A DNA stretch of 54,883 nt from an uncultured Aquimarina sp. (GCF_947492965.1 NZ_CANLOZ010000016.1:1-54883); one strand, 5' to 3'. Counted from the stretch's first letter, positions 17,522-27,921 are shown. Numbers and translations: made by a program. The notes: generated from the sequence alone by a model not told the origin.

Positions 17522-19948
17522 TTATTCTGTTCGTAATGAATTTACTGGATTTGCGGTAGCTGCTTTCATAGCTTCGATACTAACTGTTAAAAGGGTGATA
17601 GCCATAGTTACGATACCAGCCAATAAGAACACCCACCAACTTATTGATATTCTATAAGTAAAATCTTGCAACCAGTTCTCCATCAGATAGTAGGCTAGAG
17701 GAGTAGCTATGATTAGTGCTATCGTAATTAAGATGAAAAAGTCTTTGGTCAACATTTTTACTACCGTACTTACACTAGCACCAAGTACCTTTCGTATTCC
17801 AATTTCTTTTTTCTTTTGTTCTGCCATAAAAGAGATTAATCCAAATAATCCCAGGCAGCTGATCAATATAGCGAGTGTAGTAAAGGCAACTGAAATATTC
17901 GCTAGGCGTTTTTCTTCGGCAATTAGTTTTTCAGCTTCTTTATCGACAAAAGTGTAAACAAAAGGAGTTGTTTTATTTACCTCATTCCAAGCGGTTTTTA
18001 ATTGATTAAGAATGGTCTCGAAATTAGATGTTTCTGTTTTTACTAATAACCATTCTGGTGTATCATCTACATACATTAATAAAGGTTCGATTTCTTCTTT
18101 TAGCGAAGCATAATGAAAGTCTTCAGTTACTCCGATTACTTCTACAGTAGTAACATCACCACCAGTAGAGAAAAGAATTTTTTGTCCGACTGCATTCTCT
18201 AGACTTATGTTAAAGGCATCTATTGTGGCTTTATTGACTAATACTTGAGTGGTGTCTTGTTTTTTTACGGGACGACCAGTAAGGAGTTTAGTCTTAGTGG
18301 TTTGTAAATAATCAGCATTGATACCATTTGTTTTTACCAATTTGGGTTTTGTAGGATCTCCACTTGGTAAATAGGCACCAACGTCACTTCTTAATAATTG
18401 AGAAGGGAAAATATTACATCCAGAGACAGATTTTACGCCTGATACGGTACTCATATTGGTTTTAAGCGTTTCATATTGTGCAAAGGCCTCTTGGGTACCC
18501 AAACGAACAGCGATTAGATTATCAGTTTCATATCCCATATCTCTATTTTGAGCAAATCGAACTTGCTGCGTAATAATGTATACCGTAGCGATTAATCCAA
18601 TCGATACTACGAATTGAAAAACGACTAATCCTTTGCGTAATAAAGTGCCTTTAGGGTTTGTTGATACCGATCCTTTTAATACACGAGTTGGTTTTACAGA
18701 GGAAAGTATAAGTGCAGGATAAATTCCGGCAACAAATCCTGTAAGAATGCCAACTGCCAGTAGCGTTGTTAATACTCTCCAATCTAATATATCGAGATAA
18801 GCTACATTACCTTGGGTAAGCATATTTATGACAGGAAGAAGAATTGTCGTTAGAGGAATACTTACTAAGGTAGCAAAAAGAGAAAGTAATATAGATTCTC
18901 CCAAAAACTGACCGATAAGTGATTTTTTGTCAGCTCCAATGGTTTTACGAACACCAATTTCTTTAGCTCTTTTGTTGGCTCTCGCAGTACTTAGATTGAT
19001 AAAATTCACACAAGCTACTAATTGAATAAATAAGGCTAGAGTGATTAAAAGATATAGATAACTAATATCTGATATAGGTCCGATTTGTCTGGATATGCCT
19101 TTGGAATGTAAGTGTATATCACTAACTTTTTGAAGGAACAGTTGTTTTGTGAAATTTAATTTAGCAAAATCTTTCGCTCCACGAGCATTTAAAAAGCCCG
19201 GAAGTTTACTTTGTACTAAGGCCTCATTATCTGACGAGTTTAGCTTTACATAGGTATAAATAAAGTTTTGTGTTGCAAAGTTTTGTACTGTTCTTACAAA
19301 TTCTCCAAGACCTGGAGTATTCATCGTAACCAGATAATTAGGATTGATATGAGACTTTTCTGGATTACTATCATCAAAAACACCGGTTACTTTTAGTGAT
19401 AATTGTTGCTCTCCACTTCCTGATAATACAGTTTTATTAATGGCAGGCACATTACCAAATAGTTTTTGAGCTAATGAAGCAGATAGTACGACGGTATTAG
19501 GTTCCACTAATGCAGTCTCGGGATTTCCTTCTAAAAACTTAAACGTGAAAATATTAAAAACGGTAGCATCGGCAAGGTAACCTCTTGGTTCATAAAAACC
19601 TTCATTCTGATCACTTGCTCTAATAAGTTCTTCTGTACCCTCACCCATATATACCAATCGAGTAGCTTCTATAACCTCAGGAAAATCTTCTTTCATGGCA
19701 AAACCGATTGGAGGTCCGCTTGATGCAGCATTGAATTGAACAGAACTGGGATCATCGATAATTGTTCGTACTCTATATAAAGCCTCAGCGTCCTTATGAT
19801 GATCATCATAACCTAACTGCGCAAATACATATAATAATATACTCAAACAACAGACTGTACCTACTGTAAGCCCTAGCAGATTAATTGTAGTTTGTAGTTT
19901 GTTTTTTTGAAGGCTTCTCCATGCTATTTTAAAATAATTCCTGATCAT
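17522..19948 (-). CDS. FtsX/MacB-type permease 4
   Basis: The protein has 808 residues. Motif after the first helix: GYDDHHKDAEALYRVR, in which the FH of other copies is HH. Coupling-like motifs: NKRAKEIGVRKTIG and EQKKKEIGIRKVLG. The C-terminus is NPVNSLRTE. The stop lies only 14 bases before the next permease start. The IHLHSKGISRQIG stretch before the second helix is closest to the permeases at 5201 and 19974. Confidence 0.9.
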   Translation of the reverse strand: MIRNYFKIAWRSLQKNKLQTTINLLGLTVGTVCCLSILLYVFAQLGYDDHHKDAEALYRVRTIIDDPSSVQFNAASSGPPIGFAMKEDFPEVIEATRLVYMGEGTEELIRASDQNEGFYEPRGYLADATVFNIFTFKFLEGNPETALVEPNTVVLSASLAQKLFGNVPAINKTVLSGSGEQQLSLKVTGVFDDSNPEKSHINPNYLVTMNTPGLGEFVRTVQNFATQNFIYTYVKLNSSDNEALVQSKLPGFLNARGAKDFAKLNFTKQLFLQKVSDIHLHSKGISRQIGPISDISYLYLLITLALFIQLVACVNFINLSTARANKRAKEIGVRKTIGADKKSLIGQFLGESILLSLFATLVSIPLTTILLPVINMLTQGNVAYLDILDWRVLTTLLAVGILTGFVAGIYPALILSSVKPTRVLKGSVSTNPKGTLLRKGLVVFQFVVSIGLIATVYIITQQVRFAQNRDMGYETDNLIAVRLGTQEAFAQYETLKTNMSTVSGVKSVSGCNIFPSQLLRSDVGAYLPSGDPTKPKLVKTNGINADYLQTTKTKLLTGRPVKKQDTTQVLVNKATIDAFNISLENAVGQKILFSTGGDVTTVEVIGVTEDFHYASLKEEIEPLLMYVDDTPEWLLVKTETSNFETILNQLKTAWNEVNKTTPFVYTFVDKEAEKLIAEEKRLANISVAFTTLAILISCLGLFGLISFMAEQKKKEIGIRKVLGASVSTVVKMLTKDFFILITIALIIATPLAYYLMENWLQDFTYRISISWWVFLLAGIVTMAITLLTVSIEAMKAATANPVNSLRTE

Positions 19949-19952
19949 GATT

Positions 19953-19985
19953 GTTCGTTTTTTGATTGATGATTTATTCGGTTCT
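19953..19985 (-). repeat. Array spacer repeat, copy 1
   Basis: A stretch of about 33 bases covers the last codons, the stop and the spacer between permeases 3 and 4. It is nearly identical to 22371-22403 and 24781-24815. It includes the shared upstream leader (CAATCAAAAAACGAAC on the coding strand). This looks like a relic of tandem duplication kept as a translation leader. Confidence 0.6.
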
Positions 19986-22355
19986 AAGTGCGTTTACTGG
20001 ATTTGACAGAGAAGCTTTTACCGCATGAAAGCTAACGGTGAATATGGCTATAAGGATCGCTGAGCCACCAGATAATAGGAACATCCACCATTGTATATCA
20101 ATCCTAAATGCGAAGTTTTGTAACCAATTATGCATCACATACCAAGCAATAGGAGAAGCAATAGCAAAAGCAATCATTACAAGTTTTAGGAAATCTTTGG
20201 ATAAAAGATTTACAATTTCAGATACCGAAGCTCCGATTACTTTTCTAATACCAATTTCTCGTTTTCTTTGTAATGTACTGTAAGCAGCAAGTCCCAGTAA
20301 ACCTAGACAGGATATTAGTATTGCTAAACTAGCGAAGTACAGAAACAGATTTCCAAATCGCTCTTCACTTTCATATTGTTCGTTGAATGCATCATCCAAA
20401 AAGTAATAATCAAAAGGCTGTTCTGGTAAAAATGACTCCCATAGTTTCTCTATTTCACCAATAGTTTGTTTCATATTATTAGAAGCTAGCTTTACTGTGA
20501 TCAAATCATTTCTATTCGTCTCCATTCTCATGGTTAGAGGTCCAATCTGATCATGAAGAGAGTTGAAGTGGAAATTTTTAATAACGCCAATTACCTGACC
20601 TTCACGACCCCATTGTTTAAATTTGGCACCAATAGCATTCTGTGGATCACTATATCCTAGTAATTTTACAGTTTCTTCATTAATGATCATCGCTTTTGTA
20701 GAATCTGAAGCGAAATCTTTAGAAAATGCTCTTCCAGCTAAAATTTCAAGATCAAATTGTGGGATATAATCATGATCAACAAAGTAGAGGTCTAAATTTG
20801 CTATTTGTAAATCCCCTGATTTATTTTCTATTTCAGAATAGGCAGATGAATTTCCTCCTCCAGGTACACTAGAACCTAGACTTGTGAATTTTACTCCAGA
20901 AATATTACTGATAGCATTCTTTAGTGCTAATTGAGATGTAGACGATTCTGCTTCAAGAATTAATAATTGATCCTTGTTAAACCCTAATTCCTGATTACGC
21001 ATATATTCCATTTGATTATAGATAATAATCGTACCAGTAATAAGTATAATCGAAATAGTAAATTGTATAATTACAAGACTTTTGCGAAGCAAAACACCTT
21101 TGCCACCAGTAGAGAAATTACCTTTAAGTACTTGTATAGGTTTAAAAGAGGATAATACTATGGAAGGGTAGATTCCTGCAAAAATTCCTATGGCGAGTGA
21201 AATTCCAAATAGTTTAAAAATATTAGAATAATTAGAAAACAAGCCTTGGCTAATTACCTTTCCTGCTATATCATTAAAAAACGGTAGGATTAGCATGGTT
21301 AAGACCGTTGTAATGCAAAAAGCTATTAAACAAGTTATAATTGATTCTCCAATAAATTGGAGTGATAACTGTTGTTTTTCGGCACCCATTACTTTTCGGA
21401 TACCTACTTCTTTTGCTCTTTCTACAGAACGAGCGGTAGTAAGGTTAATGAAATTGATAGACGCAATAAGAAGAATAAAAATAGCTATGATAGAAAATAT
21501 ATATACGTTGGTCATACTCCCACCACCGGTTCCACCTCTGGTAGATTGTAGATATAATGTTTTAAGAGGTTCTAAGTGTAATGTGACGAACATTTTACTT
21601 TGTTTCATAAATTCTCCGCTATGCTTCTCTAAGAATGCTGGAAATTTAGAAGTTAGTTGATCTATATTGGTATTTGGATTTACCAACACATAGGCTGCCG
21701 CATCATAACTACCCCATCTGGTATCTAATTCTTTGTCTAAATTTTGTGTAAATGTGGTTAGCGATAGTATCATATCCGCTTGGATGTGAGAGTTTTCGGG
21801 AAAATCCTTCATTACTCCAGTTACTACAGAGTTGAACCCTTCTTCAGTTATTTTTAATGATTTCCCAACAGGATTTTGGTTTCCAAAGTATTTTTTTGCT
21901 GTAGTTTCAGATAATACAATACTAAATTGCTTTTTGAGTACTTCTTTTGGATTTCCTTGTACCAATTCGAAATCAAAAACAGAGAAAAAACTGGAATCTG
22001 CTGCAATAGCATTGGTTTCTTTAAATTTTAGATCATCTTTGCGAACGATCATATTTAAATCATTTATCCGTACTGCAGATGTAATTTCAGGAAAATCCTT
22101 CTCTAAATTAGGAGGAACAGCCCAAGCAGTTATATTCGCTTCTATATTATCAGAAGGAGTTTTAATATCAGCAACAACCCTGTAGATATTATCTGTTTTA
22201 CTATGAAAGTTGTCATAACTTAATTCGAAACTAACATATAAAAGCATTAGAAAGCTGGCTGTCATTCCTATCGATAAGCCCGTGATATTAATAAATGTAA
22301 AACCTCTTCTCCTCCAAAGGTTTCTCCATGCTATTTTAAAATAATTCCTGATCAT
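19974..22355 (-). CDS. FtsX/MacB-type permease 3
   Basis: The protein has 793 residues. Motif after the first helix: SYDNFHSKTDNIYRVV. Coupling-like motifs: VERAKEVGIRKVMG and QRKREIGIRKVIG. A Gly-rich stretch, STRGGTGGGSMTN, lies just before the second membrane helix. The C-terminus is NPVNALRTE. Together with the permease at 5201-7624 it forms the subgroup with NLTTARS. The spacer before it carries one copy of the shared leader repeat (19953-19985 lies at its 3' side). Confidence 0.9.
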   Translation of the reverse strand: MIRNYFKIAWRNLWRRRGFTFINITGLSIGMTASFLMLLYVSFELSYDNFHSKTDNIYRVVADIKTPSDNIEANITAWAVPPNLEKDFPEITSAVRINDLNMIVRKDDLKFKETNAIAADSSFFSVFDFELVQGNPKEVLKKQFSIVLSETTAKKYFGNQNPVGKSLKITEEGFNSVVTGVMKDFPENSHIQADMILSLTTFTQNLDKELDTRWGSYDAAAYVLVNPNTNIDQLTSKFPAFLEKHSGEFMKQSKMFVTLHLEPLKTLYLQSTRGGTGGGSMTNVYIFSIIAIFILLIASINFINLTTARSVERAKEVGIRKVMGAEKQQLSLQFIGESIITCLIAFCITTVLTMLILPFFNDIAGKVISQGLFSNYSNIFKLFGISLAIGIFAGIYPSIVLSSFKPIQVLKGNFSTGGKGVLLRKSLVIIQFTISIILITGTIIIYNQMEYMRNQELGFNKDQLLILEAESSTSQLALKNAISNISGVKFTSLGSSVPGGGNSSAYSEIENKSGDLQIANLDLYFVDHDYIPQFDLEILAGRAFSKDFASDSTKAMIINEETVKLLGYSDPQNAIGAKFKQWGREGQVIGVIKNFHFNSLHDQIGPLTMRMETNRNDLITVKLASNNMKQTIGEIEKLWESFLPEQPFDYYFLDDAFNEQYESEERFGNLFLYFASLAILISCLGLLGLAAYSTLQRKREIGIRKVIGASVSEIVNLLSKDFLKLVMIAFAIASPIAWYVMHNWLQNFAFRIDIQWWMFLLSGGSAILIAIFTVSFHAVKASLSNPVNALRTE

Positions 22356-22370
22356 GATTGTTGGTTTACT

Positions 22371-22403
22371 GTTCGTTTGTTGATTGATGATTTATTCCGT
22401 TCT
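22371..22403 (-). repeat. Array spacer repeat, copy 2
   Basis: The same spacer element between permeases 2 and 3. It differs from the copy at 24781-24815 by only about one or two bases. An extra GGTTTACT segment separates it from the following start codon. Confidence 0.6.
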
Positions 22404-24776
22404 TAATGAATTTATTGGATTTGCCATAGCGGATTTAATAGCTCTTATTCCTAATGTAAATGAGGTAATGCATACGGCGATAACAGCAGCCAATCCAAAC
22501 ATCCACCATTTAATTGAGATACTATAGGCGAAACCATTTAGCCAAGAGTTCATTGCGTACCATGCAATTGGAAATGCAATAAGTGCGGCAATTCCTACCA
22601 GGAAGATGTAATCTTTAGATAATAAGAGTACTATCTTGGTAACACCAGCACCTAAAACTTTGCGAACTCCAATTTCCTTTACTCTTCTTTTCGCAGAAAA
22701 AGAAATGAGTCCGAAAAGGCCTAAACATGAAATAAAAATTGCGAGTATTGCTGTAATACTTACAGATTTTAGAATTCCTTCAATTAATAAATATTGACCA
22801 CTAACTTTATCTGTTAATCTCGATTGTATATAAGTTTTTCTCGAAGGAATATTCTCAAATGCGGTAGTAATCATTTTCTCAATACTAGCTTCATGACCTT
22901 CTTGTACACGTACTGTTAAAAACCTATGCTTGTCTAATGTTTTTCGATCTCTGTAAATGTGAACCAAAGGTTCAATAGCATTTTGTAAATCTTGATAGTG
23001 AAAATCTTTTACGACACCTACTATAGGTTGTTTTATTGTATTTTCTCCTTTAGACCCAAGTGTTTTTCCATCGATTGTTTTCCATCCAAAAGCTTTTAAC
23101 GCTGCTTCATTTATGATGACTGGATATTCATCAGCCTGATCCAGATTTTTATCAAAATTACGCCCTTTGGTTATTGGGATACCTAATGTTTTAAAATAGG
23201 ATTCGTCTGCGTATGACCTTCGGATTCTTACGTCCCTATTATTTTCTTTATCATAATACGTGGTATAGTTGAAATAATATTCTGATGGCACTGCCTGACT
23301 CGTAGAAACACTCTTTACATAAGGATTAGACTCTAATTCATTTAAAAGCGCATTAAATTTTGATTGAGCAACATCAAAGTTTTTATAATCTAGATCTATA
23401 TTACCTACCAAAACATTAGTACGTTCAAAACCTAAATCTGCATTTTTCATAAAGCCTATCTGTTTGTTGAGTATAATAGCAACGCTTATGCATAGGATAG
23501 CAATAGTAAATTGAAGAATTATAAAAGAGTTGCGTAACAAAAAGCTACTTTTTACTTGCTGGATTTTTCCTTTAATACCTAAGGTTACAGGGATTTTTAC
23601 AAAACGGAGACTAGGTAATATAGACACAACTAAGGTTGCAACAATTCCAATAAAAATAATTCCTAAAATAACTGGATAATCGTCGATTAGATTAAAGGAA
23701 ATTCTTCCAAATTCTGGACCGAATGTATCATTGAATCTAGGAAGGTTTACGGTAAAGAACAGCAACATGGATATAAGTATAGAAACGAAAACCAGGATAC
23801 CATTCTCTATACAGTATTGTAAAATGAGCCCTTTCTTATCACTACCTAATACTTTTCTCACAGCAATTGTTTTGGTACGACTCAGCATAGTAGAAGTGTT
23901 TAGATTCAGAAGGTTAACCAATATGATAAGTAAAATAAACAATGCTGCGGCAATGGAACTGTTAATGATAATGTCAACAACAGGAATAGCATCCGTTCGC
24001 AAATCTGTGAATGGTATTATCTTCATTTCGGCAATCGGGCTTCCCTCTGTACGGTTTCCGATAATCAATTCTGATATACTAGTTTTAAGTTTGGTTAGAT
24101 CACTATTAGGTCTCATTTTAAAATAAGTAGGAGAAAAAGTATTATCCCAGTTATTCTGAGCGATAAAAGAAGTATTTGTTTCAAGAATTGTATTAGGAAG
24201 TAAAACTCCAAATCTAAAAGACGAATATGGACTAATAGGTTCAAAAACTCCAGTAACTTTTAAGTTGAGTGTATCCGCTCCAACGATAGTTTTACCAACA
24301 GGATTCATATCTCCGAAAATCTGTTTACTTACTTTATCCGTCAGTACGATAGAATATTTTTCTTTTAAAGCAGTTGTTTTGTTTCCATATTTCAAAGGAA
24401 GATCGAATACTTCAAAAAACTCAGGATCAGCATAACTCGTGTTATTTTGAAAATCTTTTCCGTCGGAAGCTAACCACATAGTATTCCAACTATGTAAATG
24501 TGTTCCTGCAATAACGTCTGGAGAACTATTCAACACACGATCTAGTAATGGGTAGGGTACTTCGTTATAATGATTACCATCTGTTAAAATCGTTTTTGCA
24601 TAGAATATATGCTCTTTATTGGGTATTGGACTATCAGCGTTATAGTATGCATATACAGAAAACAATAGTGTTAATACACTTGATATTCCTATACTTAGAC
24701 CAATCAGGTTTAACAGAGAAAGCGTTTTGTTTTTCTGTAAGTTTCTTAAGGATATTTTTAGATAATTTCTAAACAT
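22392..24776 (-). CDS. FtsX/MacB-type permease 2, most divergent copy
   Basis: The protein has 794 residues. It begins MFRNYLKISLRNLQKN. The motif after the first helix is replaced by NADSPIPNKEHIFYAKT. The first coupling-like motif reads LSRTKTIAVRKVLG, with TIA where the others have EIG or EVG. The second (KRRVKEIGVRKVLG) is normal. NLNTSTM replaces the usual TARS stretch. Length and membrane layout match the others, and the frame is intact, so it does not look like a decaying copy. It may handle a different substrate or play a structural role. Confidence 0.88.
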   Translation of the reverse strand: MFRNYLKISLRNLQKNKTLSLLNLIGLSIGISSVLTLLFSVYAYYNADSPIPNKEHIFYAKTILTDGNHYNEVPYPLLDRVLNSSPDVIAGTHLHSWNTMWLASDGKDFQNNTSYADPEFFEVFDLPLKYGNKTTALKEKYSIVLTDKVSKQIFGDMNPVGKTIVGADTLNLKVTGVFEPISPYSSFRFGVLLPNTILETNTSFIAQNNWDNTFSPTYFKMRPNSDLTKLKTSISELIIGNRTEGSPIAEMKIIPFTDLRTDAIPVVDIIINSSIAAALFILLIILVNLLNLNTSTMLSRTKTIAVRKVLGSDKKGLILQYCIENGILVFVSILISMLLFFTVNLPRFNDTFGPEFGRISFNLIDDYPVILGIIFIGIVATLVVSILPSLRFVKIPVTLGIKGKIQQVKSSFLLRNSFIILQFTIAILCISVAIILNKQIGFMKNADLGFERTNVLVGNIDLDYKNFDVAQSKFNALLNELESNPYVKSVSTSQAVPSEYYFNYTTYYDKENNRDVRIRRSYADESYFKTLGIPITKGRNFDKNLDQADEYPVIINEAALKAFGWKTIDGKTLGSKGENTIKQPIVGVVKDFHYQDLQNAIEPLVHIYRDRKTLDKHRFLTVRVQEGHEASIEKMITTAFENIPSRKTYIQSRLTDKVSGQYLLIEGILKSVSITAILAIFISCLGLFGLISFSAKRRVKEIGVRKVLGAGVTKIVLLLSKDYIFLVGIAALIAFPIAWYAMNSWLNGFAYSISIKWWMFGLAAVIAVCITSFTLGIRAIKSAMANPINSLRTE

Positions 24777-24780
24777 TACT

Positions 24781-24815
24781 GTTCGTTTTTTGATTGATGA
24801 TTTATTCCGTTCTTA
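24781..24815 (-). repeat. Array spacer repeat, copy 3
   Basis: The same spacer element between permeases 1 and 2. It spans the SLRTE-stop codons of permease 1 and the leader of permease 2. The GTTCGTTTTTTGAT core is shared with copy 1. Confidence 0.6.
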
Positions 24816-27207
24816 AAGAATTGGCTGGGTTGGTAGTTGCGGTTCGTATGGCTTGGATACTTACCGTAATGATTGTGATGAGCAATGCACCTAAACCAGC
24901 AATTAAAAAAGTTGTATAGGATATATTGATTCTATAAGGAAATTTTTGAAGCCATTGACTCATAAAGTAATATGCCAATGGAGCAGCCATGATAAGTGCA
25001 ATCATTACTAAAGTGATGAAATCTTTAGATAATTGCATCCACAAGTGTGTAATCGAAGCTCCTAATATTTTACGAATTCCTATTTCCTTAGTACGTTGTT
25101 CTGCAACGAATGAAGCAAGTCCAAATAAACCTAAAAGGCTGATAAAGATGGCTAATACCGTAAATACTTTAGAAAGGCTTGCAACTCGTTCTTCGGCTCT
25201 AAACTTTTTCGCGTATTCTTCATCTATGAATTGATAATCAAAAGGAACGTTAGGGAAGTTCTTTTTGAAAACTCCTTCTATGATTTCTAAGTTTTTTCGA
25301 ACACTATTTTCTGGATTTAGTCTTAAGTTCCAATAAGAAACATTTCCGTGTTGATCAAAAGCATACATAGATTGTTTTACAGGGCTGTAAGGCGACTGCA
25401 TAATGATATCATCGATTACACCAATAATTTTAAGAGGTGGGTTAGGGTCATTTTCATCAGAATGTCTGATTAATTTTCCAATAGGATTTTTAATACCCAT
25501 ATATGCTACTGCCGTTTTGTTTAAAATAACAGCCGATGAATCGGATGGAAAATCTCTGGAGAAACCTCTTCCTTCAATAATTTCAGCGCCTAATGTTTCT
25601 ACAAACTCATAAGACACATCTGTATAAGCAAGATTTTCCTGAAACCCTACTGGTTTACCTTCCCAAGTGTATCCACCTCTATTAGACCAGACATCTGTTG
25701 TAGGACTACTGGTAGTTGCCATTTCTATAGCGCCTCCAGAGGCTATGAATTGATCTCGCATTACATCAGCTTTTCCGATAAATTCACTACTCATTACAGG
25801 CATTTGCACCAATCCTTCCTTATCATATCCTGTGGGTCTGTTTTTACTATGTTGAATTTGATTCATGACAATCAGCGTTCCTATAATTAATGCGATGGAA
25901 ACCGTAAACTGTGTGACCACTAATATTTTTCTTGGAAGTGCAGAAAAACGACCAGCTTTAAAAGTTCCTTTTAATACCGATACTGGATTAAATGATGATA
26001 AGTACAGTGCAGGATAGCTTCCTGATAGGAATGCCGTAAGTAAAATAAATAATACAGAAATGATCCAAAAGATTGGGTTAGCCCAAGGAAAAAGAATCTC
26101 CTTACTAGCTAAGTTATTAAATCCGCCTAAGCTGATGAGTACAATGGTTATTGCTACAACGAATGACAACACAACGATTAAAAATGATTCACTTAAAAAC
26201 TGGAATATAAGTTGTCCTCTTTGCGAACCAATAGATTTTCTAATCCCAACTTCGGTAGCTCTTTTTTCGGAACGTGCGGTACTTAGATTTACGAAATTGA
26301 TACAAGCAAGCAATAAAATGAATATTCCAATGATACCAAATAACCACACATTTTCAATACGTCCTCCTGTTTGAACTCCATTTTCAAACTCACTTCTCAA
26401 ATACCAATCTTTCATTGGAAAAAGAAATATTTGCGGATTAAATTCTGCTTCTTCTGGAGAAGCATTTTTCTTTACATCAATGATTTTAGAAGTAATTGCT
26501 TCCATAGTGGTGTTATCATTGATCTGTACAAATAACTGAAATGAATTATTACCCCAAGCAGTTTTGGCACGTTCTAACCATGGTTGTGTAGTGACATAGT
26601 ATTTCCAAGGCACTAAATAATCCATGTCTTTAAAAGAAGTATTCTCTGGATTATCTTTAAAAACAGCTGTAATCGCAAGATCATCACGATTATTAATTTT
26701 TACTATTTTTCCAATAGCTATACTTATGTCATCTCCGAATAATGCTTGAGCACAAGATTCGGACAACATGATGGAGTTTTTTTCTTTGATTCCATTTTTT
26801 TTTCCTGCAATAATTTCTAGATTTAGCATTTCTGGAGCACCTTCTTGCATCGCATAACCACGTCTATTGATATTGGTATTTCCATAACGGATATACCTTG
26901 GTTGTTCCCAAGAAGACATAATGATATGTTTAAAATTATCATTGTGTTCTTCTCGCAAAGCAAATTCCAATGGTCTTGGAATTGCAGGTCCTGTTCCTAC
27001 GACGTTGTTTGAAGATTCATGCTGGAACACTTGAGCAATCGTATCATGATTTTCAAAATGCTTATTGTGATTAAGTTCATCGTGTATCCAGAGACCTATA
27101 AGTATCGTGGCCGCCATTCCTATAGCTAAACCGGATATATTGATAAAAGAATAGACCTTATTCTTTAAAAGATTTCTCCACGCTATTTTAAAATAATTCT
27201 TAATCAT
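24802..27207 (-). CDS. FtsX/MacB-type permease 1 (first of the tandem array)
   Basis: The protein has 801 residues and shows the architecture common to the array. It has a basic N-terminus (MIKNYFKIAWRNLLKN), a first membrane helix at about 20-40, a large periplasmic MacB-like domain to about 285, and three more helices with a cytoplasmic turn (EKRATEVGIRKSIG). A second half then repeats this plan (helix about 435-455, periplasmic domain to about 675, three helices with EQRTKEIGIRKILG). MacB itself has one such half and works as a dimer, so this chain is probably a fused pseudo-dimer. The post-helix motif is atypical (NHNKHFENHDTIAQVF). The gene starts 36 bases after the ATPase gene. Confidence 0.9.
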   Translation of the reverse strand: MIKNYFKIAWRNLLKNKVYSFINISGLAIGMAATILIGLWIHDELNHNKHFENHDTIAQVFQHESSNNVVGTGPAIPRPLEFALREEHNDNFKHIIMSSWEQPRYIRYGNTNINRRGYAMQEGAPEMLNLEIIAGKKNGIKEKNSIMLSESCAQALFGDDISIAIGKIVKINNRDDLAITAVFKDNPENTSFKDMDYLVPWKYYVTTQPWLERAKTAWGNNSFQLFVQINDNTTMEAITSKIIDVKKNASPEEAEFNPQIFLFPMKDWYLRSEFENGVQTGGRIENVWLFGIIGIFILLLACINFVNLSTARSEKRATEVGIRKSIGSQRGQLIFQFLSESFLIVVLSFVVAITIVLISLGGFNNLASKEILFPWANPIFWIISVLFILLTAFLSGSYPALYLSSFNPVSVLKGTFKAGRFSALPRKILVVTQFTVSIALIIGTLIVMNQIQHSKNRPTGYDKEGLVQMPVMSSEFIGKADVMRDQFIASGGAIEMATTSSPTTDVWSNRGGYTWEGKPVGFQENLAYTDVSYEFVETLGAEIIEGRGFSRDFPSDSSAVILNKTAVAYMGIKNPIGKLIRHSDENDPNPPLKIIGVIDDIIMQSPYSPVKQSMYAFDQHGNVSYWNLRLNPENSVRKNLEIIEGVFKKNFPNVPFDYQFIDEEYAKKFRAEERVASLSKVFTVLAIFISLLGLFGLASFVAEQRTKEIGIRKILGASITHLWMQLSKDFITLVMIALIMAAPLAYYFMSQWLQKFPYRINISYTTFLIAGLGALLITIITVSIQAIRTATTNPANSLRTE

Positions 27208-27243
27208 GATTGCTCGTTTTTTTGATGATTTGATGAATGACCT

Positions 27244-27921
27244 CTACACTAATACATTTTCTGTTACCTTCTGACCGTCTAACATTCGGATAATGCGATG
27301 GCTGTATTTGGCATCATGTTCGCTATGCGTTACCATTATGATTGTAGTTCCCGCTTCATTAAGTTCTATTAATAAATCCATAACCTCATTACCATTTGTA
27401 CTATCTAGGTTTCCAGTAGGTTCATCGGCAAGAATTAATTTTGGATTATTTACTACAGCTCTTGCTACGGCAACTCTTTGCTGCTGACCACCGGATAATT
27501 GCTGAGGGAAGTGATTACGCCTGTGCATGATTTGCATTTTTTCTAAAACTTCTTCTACACGTTGTTTACGTTCTGCAGGTTTTACACCAGTATAAATAAG
27601 AGGTAATTCTACGTTTTCAAAAACGGTAAGCTCATCAATAAGGTTAAAGCTCTGAAATACGAAACCTACATTATGCTTACGAAGATCTGAACGCTTACGC
27701 TCGTTATATCCAGCAACTTCTTCGCCGTTAAATTTGAAACTTCCACCATCTGGATCATCGAGCAATCCAAGGATGTTTAATAAGGTTGATTTACCACATC
27801 CAGAAGGTCCCATGATGGCTACGAATTCACCTTCTTTTACTTCAAAGGATAATTTGTTTAATGCGATAGTTTGTACTTCTTCAGTTCTGTAAAACTTTTC
27901 TAAGTCAGTTATTTGTATCAT
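27244..27921 (-). CDS. ABC transporter ATPase (LolD/MacB type), canonical
   Basis: The protein has 225 residues. All motifs are intact: Walker A GPSGCGKST, signature LSGGQQQRVAVARA, Walker B LILADEPTGN, D-loop GNLDS, switch His in VTHSE. It is the second gene of the unit, 27 bases after the adaptor gene and 36 bases before the first permease. As the only ATPase in the unit, it is the likely motor for all eight following permeases, two copies per permease chain if the chains are fused dimers. The 1-to-8 sharing is an inference from gene content. Confidence 0.93.
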   Translation of the reverse strand: MIQITDLEKFYRTEEVQTIALNKLSFEVKEGEFVAIMGPSGCGKSTLLNILGLLDDPDGGSFKFNGEEVAGYNERKRSDLRKHNVGFVFQSFNLIDELTVFENVELPLIYTGVKPAERKQRVEEVLEKMQIMHRRNHFPQQLSGGQQQRVAVARAVVNNPKLILADEPTGNLDSTNGNEVMDLLIELNEAGTTIIMVTHSEHDAKYSHRIIRMLDGQKVTENVLV

